From: Paraconiothyrium sp. Pb-2020
Lineage: Eukaryota; Ascomycota; Dothideomycetes; Pleosporales; Didymosphaeriaceae
DNA length: 64,000 nucleotides
Direction of reading: 5' to 3'
Assembly: GCA_022419385.1 (NCBI GenBank)
Contig: JAJUBI010000003.1
Coordinates: forward strand, 4,588,001-4,652,000
This document shows positions 42,715 through 51,909 of the stretch, one piece after another. The notes under the pieces were generated by a model. It was not told the DNA's origin, did no database searches, and worked only from the letters and a program-made list of their open reading frames with translations. Numbering within the stretch: the stretch's first letter is position 1; every line of letters begins with the position of its first letter. The position numbers and the translations under genes were made by a program.

Positions 42715-44192
42715 TTATTGAGACGGTCTGCGACGTATTCCTTTCCAGTCTTCGTCAAGGAACGGAGGCATAGCTTTGTAGGGACTAGATCCTACATTTG
42801 ATGATCGCTGACCTCCTTCAGCAGGCTCCACCTCAGCCCTTACGATGTCCCCTCGCTCGGCTTCGCTAGACATGTTGGATGAGGGGCTTTCTGGATGTAT
42901 CTTCTCTTCTTTCCTCTTGGAACTGGACGACGCTGACGGCAAAACATCGGCTGTACTATGTAATGGGTTTGTGGTTTCTGACACAGTTCCAGACGTATCT
43001 ACTCGCCGTTCGTGAGGTTTCCCTCGCGTCTGGTTGCTATTGTCACAGGTTATTGATCGATGTGACCTTGGCTCAGGGGATTTTGATGATCGGATTGACG
43101 CAGTTCGCCTCCTCGATGTAACTGATGACCTGGGCTGCAACGGTTCGATATGTACGTTAGGTGGATCTTCGTGGGTTTCCATGTTGCTTGGAGGAGTGCT
43201 GGGTCTTGGGCTTGCGGGTTGAAAATATGGAAGTAGTTCTAAGCTGTCTTCAGGAGTAAGATTTGACGCTCCGGTATACGCGACGCGGACAACATTTAGA
43301 CTTCGCGGTGAAGGACCAGGCGTCTGAGGCTCTCGTGGCACAGAAGTTAATTCTGGCGACGGATCACGATCATGAAAGTCTTGTGATTCTCTGGCGGATG
43401 AAACACCTTGCCAGATTTTACGATTCTCTTTCCGAAGGCTCCTAGTAGCATTTTTTTCCAAGTTCCGTGTTTCGTTGAGGATTGATCGCATGCCTGGGAT
43501 CAGCATCGGTGCCGAGTAAGGTATTTTTTCCAGATGCTCTATAAGACGTTCATGATTCTCTTCAGCACTTTGGGCTTGTTGCTTGAGCTGCTGCTCAAAA
43601 CAACGCCTGAATTACTTAAGTTAGCAGGCGCTTATATTTCCAGCCGAAACGATACTGACAGTCGATGCTTGAGGTCTTCCGGTATCTCTTTCGAGGCCTC
43701 TTGGAGCTCGCGGATCTGCCTTTGTAGACTCTCGCATATATAAAGTGTCATGAACAGCTCGACTGTCGATTTTGCACTTTCGAGAGACAGCCTCAGTCCT
43801 ACTACTGATGGCCTGCGGAAGTACCACCGAATCCGATCGATAGGACTGGAGACGGTAGGTAGTCGGCTAGACTTCCCCACGAATTTCCTCAACAATGTTT
43901 TGAAACCCTCTTCAACCACTTTACATTCTTTAATCACCCCTGCTATGTGCTTTTTCCTCTCTCTCTTCCTTGGTGAGGTTTCTAATTCTTTTAAACACGA
44001 GCTAGAGATCTCGCAGAACCATCGTAGGCTTGCGGAAAAGGTCGATAGATCGCGGTGAAAACTCCGGACTTCCTTCGGCGCATAGCGAACAGTGTGGATG
44101 CAACGTCTGAATTGAGATGAGAGATGCGTTAGGGCATCTGCAATTGTATTGATCGACGCGAGAAGACCAACTACACTAACTGGATCGATCAT
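42715..44192 (-). CDS. protein with a HeLo-like / STAND-type N-terminal domain, 474 aa
   Basis: Exons 44192-43660 and 43606-42715; intron GTCAGT...CTAAC...CAG (53 nt). The N-terminal roughly 170 residues start MIDPVSVVGLLASINTIADAL and continue as an all-helical domain. The start, DPVSVVGLLASI, resembles the fungal N-terminal domains (Helo-like, NACHT-linked) found at the front of STAND and death-effector proteins; this rests on pattern only. After a helical linker the remaining half is Ser/Pro/Arg-rich and disordered (PREPQTPGPSPRSLN, SVTSRRRTASIRSSKSPEP). No NACHT, NB-ARC or repeat domain follows, so if the first domain is HeLo-like this is a stand-alone form. Function open. Confidence 0.65.
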
Positions 44193-44581
44193 AACGAATT
44201 CGGAGAGTGAGAGAAATGAACTAGAAAAGCGGACAAGGCTGGAGCAAGCCTTCTTTATTACCTTCTACCCCTCTGGCATCTTTTTATCAATGATCTAGCT
44301 GCTAGAACATTCTAATAATTGTTGCATAATTGAGGCAGTCTTGTTGGCTGTCATGCGATGCCGTGAGAACCGGTCAGCTAGAATGGGAGATGCAAGGCGG
44401 GGTTCGCAGACAAGCGCACCAACCCAATAGTTATCATCCATTCCCGCGGGCGACCACCTCTAGAGCTGAACAATGTGCGCGCCTACTGAAGAAACATCCG
44501 AATCAAAAGGATCATCAAGTGATACTGCCACAACTATGGCATTTCGTTAAGAAACGGAATGTTTGGCTGTCATCTGTCTCA
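44193..44581. other. intergenic region
   Basis: 389 bp; no coding signal. It separates the start of the HeLo-like gene from the end of the FAD oxidase gene (both minus). Confidence 0.6.
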
Positions 44582-46385
44582 CTAATTCACAACAACAACC
44601 GGCCTGGGCACCAACCTCGTCCCCCGATCAAACAAGTTTTCCGGATCATACTTCCCCTTCAACTCCGCCAGCTTCTTCGCATTCCCGCCATACACCTCGC
44701 TCGCAGGAACATCAGGATTGACATAGTTGCCATACACGCCGACACCCTCCGTAGAGCGCACTTTTTCGTCCTGTACCACGCCAGCAGACTGCGAGGCTTT
44801 CTTCAACAGCGCACGCGAGAACTCGCGAACTGTATTGTCGAGCGCGGGATCAGCCCTTTTCAACTCGTCAGCCCAACATCTTTTGCGAACATGGTCCGAA
44901 CACGCTGCGTTCGTTTTGTGCGAGGAGAAACTTACCATTTGATCATAGTCGCAAGATTGTAGTACTCGCCACGATTGCTGAAAGCCATCTTTTCATTCGG
45001 CACCTCGACGACCTTGCGATATGGGATTGTCTCGAATAGAAGCAGCGAGTCCGTCATATCGGGCTGTGTAGTGCTGAAGCCGATGAACTCGTCGAAGAGC
45101 GCTTGCACGAAGGGCGGTGCGAGGGGAAGTTTGTATGCGCCGCCGCCGAACATTTTGCGGCCGCCAAAACCTTGGCCTTCATTCATACAGGCATTCAACT
45201 TTTCGTAGGGCATCATGGATGTCATGTCTAATCACAGAATTAGTTCGTGAGATAAGAGGCGTAATATTAGGACTGTGGAAGAGGTAGTGTGGAAGAATGA
45301 GGAGCGGAGCACCTACTTGCTATGGGACCGAGGTCGATGAGATCCTTGAAAAAGGCGTGGCCTTCATCTTGAGTACCGTTGTGGAAGATTTGCGTCAGGA
45401 CGACGGGAGCGTGAGCAGGTGGTGGGCAGGTGAAGCCGAGGAGGAAGGCTTGGTTTCCGTCATTCTTAGTCTGGAATTTGTTCATAAAATCCACAACTTG
45501 TGGAAGTTTGTCTGGAAGGAAGATGAGCGGTCCAGCGAAGACCTGATTGGTTTGCTCATAGCCGCGGAACGTGAAGGCTGTCACGACGCCGAAGTTCTAT
45601 TTTCCCCATTAGCTCGTCATTTCTAGTTTCTCTCAAACCAGCTTTCAACTTTACCTGGCCCGCCCCTCTAATCGCCCAAAAGAGATCTGGGTTCTCCGTC
45701 TCGGAAGCAACAACCTGCTCCCCAGACGCAAGCACAATCTCTACTTGCAGTAGGTTATCTGTCTCACATTAGCCTCGCGAAAGTGTGTTGGGCCTACATC
45801 ATAAGCATAACTGACCAACAGTCAACCCGTACCTCCCACTCAAGTACCCATACCCACCGCCCAACGTCAGTCCACCAACGCCAGTGTGGTTGACCGTCCC
45901 ACCCACAGTAGCCAGTCCATATTTCGCCGCCGCCTCGTCGACATCGACCCACAGCGTGCCGCCCTCGGCTCTAATTGTCTTCTTTTCTGGATTGACAGTG
46001 ACGCCACGCATAAGAGAGAGGTCGATGACGAGCCCGTCTTCGATGCTGGCGCTGGCTGAGGTAGAGTGGCCGCCGCCACGGACGACGAAGGGAATCTTGT
46101 TTTCCTTCACAAACTTCACCGTGACGGAGGCATCTTCTGCGGAGGTGACTTTGACAACGCAGGCCTGATTGCTATTAGCCGCGGTGAGCGGGAAAAGCAA
46201 GATAATACAAAAGAGAATTAAGCAGAGAATGAAAGGAAGTAGCGTACAGCACGCTTCTCACAGTGCTCGCTCCACCTCTTGATGCTCTCTTCGTACTTCT
46301 CGCCATCACTTGGGAAGAGGACCTCAGCTTTGCTGCTCTTCAGTTGCTCCTTTAATTGTGCGTAAATTTCCGTTGCACTGCCCAT
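44582..46385 (-). CDS. FAD-linked oxidoreductase, berberine-bridge-enzyme family, 478 aa
   Basis: Six exons: 46385-46248, 46164-45816, 45758-45655, 45596-45317, 45227-44936 and 44855-44582 (1437 nt). Donors are GTACGC, GTCAGT, GTAAAG, GTAGGT and GTAAGT. The FAD-binding (PCMH-type) domain has PFVVRGGGHSTSASAS; its His (about residue 79) is the usual 8-alpha flavin attachment site. The second attachment Cys of bicovalent family members is not at its expected place after VGGLTLGGGYGYLSGRYGLTV. The C-terminal BBE domain is clear: VGVYGNYVNPDVP, YGGNAKKLAELKGKYDPENLF. No signal peptide, so likely cytosolic, unlike secreted oligosaccharide oxidases. Substrate unknown; relatives occur in alkaloid and polyketide pathways, but no such genes are nearby. 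Confidence 0.88.
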
Positions 46386-47173
46386 TTTGCTATCTCTTTT
46401 GGTGTGTGTTCAATGTGTAGATCCTGTTGCTGTCTCGCCCAAAGCGTAGATAGGCGGGGTAGAACTGTTGCTTTATACACAGTAGTGCAGCTGAAGGATG
46501 ATGTCCAGCACGCCTTGCCCTAGCCTCAACTCGTAACCTTGTATATTGATCCGAGAGATCTCCTGTAGTGGTGGTTGCAGGTGCCCTCTATTTCACGTGA
46601 TTGCGATACGTGTTCCGCACTGCGCGACACTTGACTCTTTCTTCCGCGAAAGTGAGATATTGCCTCCGTCGTCTATAGTAAGTTGTCTCAGCTGTGCAGA
46701 GTAAAGAAGGTGTCTATGAGGTGTATATAAACATTCGGTGCACATTCGGTTTCGAGATGTGGATTTAGCCCGCGCTTATGTAGGACCGTCAGCGGTGGGG
46801 CATCGTGGCTGCAGCTACCTGCAGCTACTTACTCAGCGCTACTATTCACAGTAGGGATGAGCGTTACGCTAACAGAACCAAAGGAGCTAGAAGGAAGTAG
46901 AGTGCGATAACCGCATGAGTGCTCAGCTAAGTGCATTACCCGCTGTACCGGTCAGGTATACACATTTCATCTAATGGTATGCTACGACCATTCTCGTGTT
47001 GCGTTGCTGCTGTACGTCGGCTTACAAAAGCACGCCGAGTTCACTCATCGAGGAAGTGGTAGCGCGGCGGGCATCGAAATATATCCCTTCACCATTTACT
47101 TTCATTCAACATCGGAGCACTTACAGTTGCTTTATGCCAAGATTATGTGATTGTGAATTGCTAGGTGCACTTC
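46386..47173. other. intergenic region
   Basis: About 790 bp; no gene seen. Contains the promoter of the FAD oxidase (minus) and the 3' side of rad2 (minus). Confidence 0.6.
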
Positions 47174-50100
47174 CTAGTCCTTTTTCTTAGTCTTCCTTGC
47201 CCTCTTCTTCTTCGGCTCGACATATACCTCATCATTGTCTTCGTTCTCGATGTCATCCTCTGCTTCAGCCGCAGCGATCCTACCCTTACGTCTCCTCTTT
47301 GTTCCACCATCTGTCGATGCGTTCCCATCCCCTTCCGCATGCGCACCTCCGTTCTGCCCAACAACCTCCACCTCATCACCAGCAGCCTCTCCGTCACCCG
47401 CATTATCCTTCTCCCTCTGAGCCAGTTTCGTTAATGCGGCACCCAACCTCTTACCCGCAGCACCTTTACCTCTCGGCTGCCCGACTTCGCCTCGTACCCG
47501 GGGTGCAAATGCCCCCGCCCCAACAGCCCCTTCAAAGAACCTCGTTAGATTACTCTGCGTCCCCTCCTTCTCCCTCCTCGCCATGTCTTTGATCACTGGT
47601 ACGAGGACTTCGTCTGTGCGTTCCGCACTCCACCCGATTTGACTACTTAAAAACGACCTTAGCGCATCGAGATCAGGAACGCCCCACTGGAAAGGCATAG
47701 GATCGCTGTCGACCTCCGGTTTGAGATACGCTTCCTTAACACGCGGATCAGGGAAGCCCGGTGGGAGGAACAGCTTCGTAGCCTGGGTACGTCGAAATCG
47801 ACGGCGAAATTGCGAGTTCTTGTCTGCATCTTTAGGGATCGAGCCGCCTTGGACGCCGTCCCACCATTCTCTGAAGCCGGGTAGATTATCGAACTCGCTA
47901 AGGAGTTCAAGCGCGGTAACGGGGCCGATGCCAGGGATTCCGGTGGTGTAATCGCTTCCAAGAAGCTGCGCGATGTCGATGAGTTTCTCGCGGGTGAGTG
48001 CGAATTCGCTGGCTAAGTCCGAGGCGAGGTAGCATTCGACGAACTTGGCAGCGTTGAACATGTTCTTGTATACACGGGTGCCGCCGAAGAGAAATGTATC
48101 GGAATCGTCAGTGACGATGCCGTCAACAAGACCGAGGTGCACCAGTTCTGCACACTGTGCTTCCGCCTCCATGGGCGCGGTGACGTATGGGAGCCCAAAG
48201 AGCGTGAGCAAGTGTTGGCATTCCGCGACCATGGTCTGCGTAACCTCGTCTGCATCTCGCCGGTCCTTTTTCTGCTGTGCACGTAGCTGCTTGAGCTCTT
48301 CGTCGAAATTGACGCGAGGGCGCGAGTTATTGGTAAGTTCTTGCGCAAATCGAGCGTGTTCCTCGCCCTCTGCAGCGAGGGAAGCGAAGAGTTCTGCGTC
48401 TTCCGGATCGGAGTACTGGTCAGAGGCATTATCTGGGATATCGATGGGGGCGTTGTCGTCGGCTATGCCGCTATAGGGTACAACGGGTGCTTCGAGCTCA
48501 TCGGCGCCTCCTAGAGCGAAAGGAGATGGCGAACGGCCGCGCCGAGGGCCCGGTGCGAGGTCTGTGGGTACATCTTCAAATTCAGGAGATGGTGATTTGG
48601 CAGGTGCTGAACCGATGGCGTTTGCTGTATTGATTGGAACATCCTCAAACTCTGGAGATGGTGACTTTGCCGGGGCCATGCTAGCAGGATCAAGTCCTAG
48701 TGGCACATCTTCAAACTCTGGAGACGGGGATCTCGAAGGTACCTTGGATGATCCAAAAGACACCGGTTTGGCTTGTTTTTGCGTACGCTGCTGCCGCGCA
48801 TCCTCGGGTTCACTTTCCGACCACTCGATCGGCTCATCCGAGTCTTCTGCAAAGGGTCCCTTTTCAATTAGCGATTTATCTTGTTTTGGCGGTGAGGGCT
48901 GATCTGTCCTTAGGGGACGAGGAGGCTCTGCTCGAGCCTTATCAGCTAAATCACCCATACGTAGCTTTGAGTCCACTACCACGACATCCTCCATCTCAGC
49001 GTCGTCATCGTCGTCTGATTGGATCGACAGTATCTCTTTTGCTTTCTCCTGTGTATTGACCTCTTCCAGGTCGATCACTTCTTGGGTATCATGCTTGCGT
49101 AGGCGTGGTATCTCCTGGAATTGAAATTGCTCGGCCTCTTCCTTACGTGCCCGTTCCCATTCCTTCTTCGCATCCTCCCTGTTCGCCTTCAGCTCTTCCT
49201 CGATGTTTCGCTCGCCACTATCAAACCATGGAGGGAGCGGTGCGTCTTCGTGCTTCTTCTCAGCTCCCAGGTTCTTTTCGAAGCCACCTGCACTTTCTGC
49301 CTCAAGCTTATCCATCTTTTTCTTGCCCAAAAGGGAGTTACCAAGACTGAGCTTTTCGAATGGCAGCGGGCCGTCGAATCCTGGCGCGTTTGTCGACTTA
49401 GCAGGCTTAGGCTTGGTCGCTGGCGAAGCCATCCTGGGGGGCGACTTCGGTATAGGGCGTGACGTAGTGGCAGGCCGCTTTGACTTCCTAGATTCAGCCA
49501 GTGCTGCTTGAAGATCCATATCGTCATCCTCGCTATCACTGCCAGTGAAAGGTCCAGGAGCAGGTGCCACTTTGCTACTTCGTTGATTTGCCAATCGTGC
49601 GATAGCCATGCCCGAGCCTTTAGTGCCCGCGAAAGGATTAGTCTCCTTTGCCCGTTCTTGTTGGAACACTTCGCGGTAGATATCCTCTTCTTCGGATTCC
49701 TGCTCTGCTTGCTCTTCTACTGCCCCGTTCTGCCCCATCGACAGAGCAATGGCCTGCTGCAGTTGTCGTTCCTCTTCGTCGTCTCCTACAGGCTCCTCAG
49801 CTGTCTCGTCTCTGTCAGCTGCTAATACATTCTCCCATTCCTGCTGCTCGCCATCTTCCACCAGGAACAGTGAGTCGGGGTCCTGATTTGATGGTGCAGG
49901 CCTCACTGGCCGAGGTGCTTTCGGCTTCGACGGCCTGGCTTTGCGAGAAGCATAAAACTTCTGACGCCTCTTCGTGAGCTCTTGAGAAATGAAGTCTTGG
50001 CCTTCTCGATCACGCGCAGTCATTCCAGGCGGTGGCTTTGGCAGCCGATTCAAGCCTTCAATTGGTACATCTTCGAAGTCTTCCTCTTCCTCCCAGTCCT

Positions 50101-51154
50101 CGTCCTCGTCAAGATTCTGCACTGGAATATTATCCACATCGATTGGCTTATCCGCCTTACCCTCATCTCTGTTCGTGACCACACCCAACGCCCAACCTCC
50201 CTCCACTCCATCATTCTTCACAAGCACGTACTCTCTCGACTTATCGCCAGCAATCCGGCTAGCAGCACCAGCTCCAAACATAGAGTCATCGCTCATCCCA
50301 TTGATGTTCATCAACCTTTGCGTAAGCTCGTTTCTCTCCCTCACCCTCTCAATCTGGAACTTCGAAAAAGCCATGCGATCGGGAAACATAATATCCAGCT
50401 GGTCTTTCGAGTATCCCATCCTGAGCCTACTCCGCAGCCTCGCAGCATTCAGGATATTGTAGCGATCGGATGCAGGCAAGCTCGTAAAGAACGGACTATC
50501 GAAGTCAATCTTCGAAAAATCGTACACATTGATATCCTCGCCACTATCAAATTGCCGCGCATAATGCTCCAGCTCTTCCAAACTCATTATGCGTGGATCG
50601 TTCGCGCCGCCCATCTCCGCGATCGAGGTGCCGAGGTCGGGGAGATGGTACTGGTCTTTGCGCTTGAACTTCCGATTCGCGAGGCGCTCCTGTTGCGTCT
50701 GTATGACTTCCTCCGCATACACTAGGTTCTCGGGTATCTCCTCTTCTGCCTCTTCTCTTGGGTGCCGTGCAGCCTCCTTCCGCTTCTTCTGCTCTTCCTC
50801 CGCGACTCTCTGCATCTGCAGCGCTAACAGCTTTCCAGCCGTGCGCACCGCATCTTCTCTCCTGCCTTCCCGTCTTGACTTGCGGTTGCTGATAGTCTGC
50901 CTCTTGAGAGCCGGCGCGCCGCCGTCGAAGACGAAGACGGGCTTAATGCCGATAAAGAGGAGCTTGCATATTCTTCGGAAGAAGCCGACGATGTGAGAGT
51001 TCCGGAGAGCATTGCCCTCTTTATCGCGTACGGCTTTGAGAAACTGGTAGATCCAGATGGAGGCATCGACGGCGAGGCGCTTTTTGTTCAGCGTTTCGAT
51101 CTTGATGGGGCGGGCGCAGGGCTGCAGGACGGTCCAAAGACCGGTGACACCCAT
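47174..51154 (-). CDS. rad2: Rad2/XPG structure-specific endonuclease, nucleotide excision repair
   Basis: Single exon, 1326 aa, longer than yeast Rad2 (about 1030). The N domain begins MGVTGLWTVLQPCARPI with the metal-binding Asp of LAVDASIW and VFVFDGG; the I domain (about residues 970-1200) has APMEAEAQCAELVHLGLVDG, TDDSDTFLFGG and the helix-hairpin motif GIPGIGPVTALELL. It makes the 3' incision in nucleotide excision repair with TFIIH. The spacer holds two UIM-like motifs (EERQLQQAIALSMGQ near 468; DMDLQAALAESRK near 546) and a triplicated SPSPEFEDVP near 800-865. QSNLTRFF near 1203 matches a PIP box. The tail KKKRARKTKKKD is NLS-like. The start is certain, since the N domain needs the initiating MG. 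Confidence 0.96.
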   Translation of the reverse strand: MGVTGLWTVLQPCARPIKIETLNKKRLAVDASIWIYQFLKAVRDKEGNALRNSHIVGFFRRICKLLFIGIKPVFVFDGGAPALKRQTISNRKSRREGRREDAVRTAGKLLALQMQRVAEEEQKKRKEAARHPREEAEEEIPENLVYAEEVIQTQQERLANRKFKRKDQYHLPDLGTSIAEMGGANDPRIMSLEELEHYARQFDSGEDINVYDFSKIDFDSPFFTSLPASDRYNILNAARLRSRLRMGYSKDQLDIMFPDRMAFSKFQIERVRERNELTQRLMNINGMSDDSMFGAGAASRIAGDKSREYVLVKNDGVEGGWALGVVTNRDEGKADKPIDVDNIPVQNLDEDEDWEEEEDFEDVPIEGLNRLPKPPPGMTARDREGQDFISQELTKRRQKFYASRKARPSKPKAPRPVRPAPSNQDPDSLFLVEDGEQQEWENVLAADRDETAEEPVGDDEEERQLQQAIALSMGQNGAVEEQAEQESEEEDIYREVFQQERAKETNPFAGTKGSGMAIARLANQRSSKVAPAPGPFTGSDSEDDDMDLQAALAESRKSKRPATTSRPIPKSPPRMASPATKPKPAKSTNAPGFDGPLPFEKLSLGNSLLGKKKMDKLEAESAGGFEKNLGAEKKHEDAPLPPWFDSGERNIEEELKANREDAKKEWERARKEEAEQFQFQEIPRLRKHDTQEVIDLEEVNTQEKAKEILSIQSDDDDDAEMEDVVVVDSKLRMGDLADKARAEPPRPLRTDQPSPPKQDKSLIEKGPFAEDSDEPIEWSESEPEDARQQRTQKQAKPVSFGSSKVPSRSPSPEFEDVPLGLDPASMAPAKSPSPEFEDVPINTANAIGSAPAKSPSPEFEDVPTDLAPGPRRGRSPSPFALGGADELEAPVVPYSGIADDNAPIDIPDNASDQYSDPEDAELFASLAAEGEEHARFAQELTNNSRPRVNFDEELKQLRAQQKKDRRDADEVTQTMVAECQHLLTLFGLPYVTAPMEAEAQCAELVHLGLVDGIVTDDSDTFLFGGTRVYKNMFNAAKFVECYLASDLASEFALTREKLIDIAQLLGSDYTTGIPGIGPVTALELLSEFDNLPGFREWWDGVQGGSIPKDADKNSQFRRRFRRTQATKLFLPPGFPDPRVKEAYLKPEVDSDPMPFQWGVPDLDALRSFLSSQIGWSAERTDEVLVPVIKDMARREKEGTQSNLTRFFEGAVGAGAFAPRVRGEVGQPRGKGAAGKRLGAALTKLAQREKDNAGDGEAAGDEVEVVGQNGGAHAEGDGNASTDGGTKRRRKGRIAAAEAEDDIENEDNDEVYVEPKKKRARKTKKKD

Positions 51155-51909
51155 GGCGGATTTGGCGAGTGGGTTATCATAGAGAACGACTCGATGGACG
51201 GCTCACAAGATGATTGTCAAGGAAGCTTGAGGGTGACGTTCGCTGCCTAGTGACTCCGCGTCGATGACGTGCATAGTAGGGCCAACGCCAAGCTTTGTCG
51301 CGTCGACCTCGCGCATCCCTCCTTGAAGGCCAAGTCCTTACGTGAGCTAAGTGGACGGTACATTAAAGTAGAATACACACTTTGTCATATCCACTGCATG
51401 CATATACGAGTTCAAAAACTTATGGTGTATTTTCAATTCAGTCCATCGTTACACAGCCATATCCACCGAGTGTACAATGAACAATTACCAAAAAACTCAA
51501 GCAAGCGATCCTAGTCTTCGTCGACTCGCCTCGCCATACCCCAAGTTCTCACCTGGCTGGTGTTGCTCCTAGGGAGGCCATCTAGGCCTACAACTTCGGA
51601 GCTCAAGCCACAACGGGAGATCCATCGGGGTATGGCGATAGCAGAGCCACCAAGAGCGGGACAACCGCAAAACAAACCAACAAAACTCCAACCATGATCG
51701 TGCAAAGCACAGAGTCATCCATCCAAAACCAGAAAAAGCCAGAACCAAAACCAAAACTCCAACCACATCATACTAAAACGAAAGAACCATTCAACGCCTT
51801 ACAAGGGTATTCCCATCCACCGAACCCATAATCAAACACCGTTTTATGCAATGCATGCCCGAAGGCTTTCATCCAATGATAGACGAAGCAGAGATGACCT
51901 CATGTCACT
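51155..51909. other. intergenic region between the BRCT gene and rad2
   Basis: 755 bp; holds the 3' UTR of the BRCT-protein gene and the promoter of rad2, both minus strand. No coding signal. Confidence 0.6.

Noticed and set aside
44330..44962. 210-codon plus-strand ORF
   Set aside because: It overlaps, in antisense, the last exon of the FAD oxidase, which has clear BBE-domain features.
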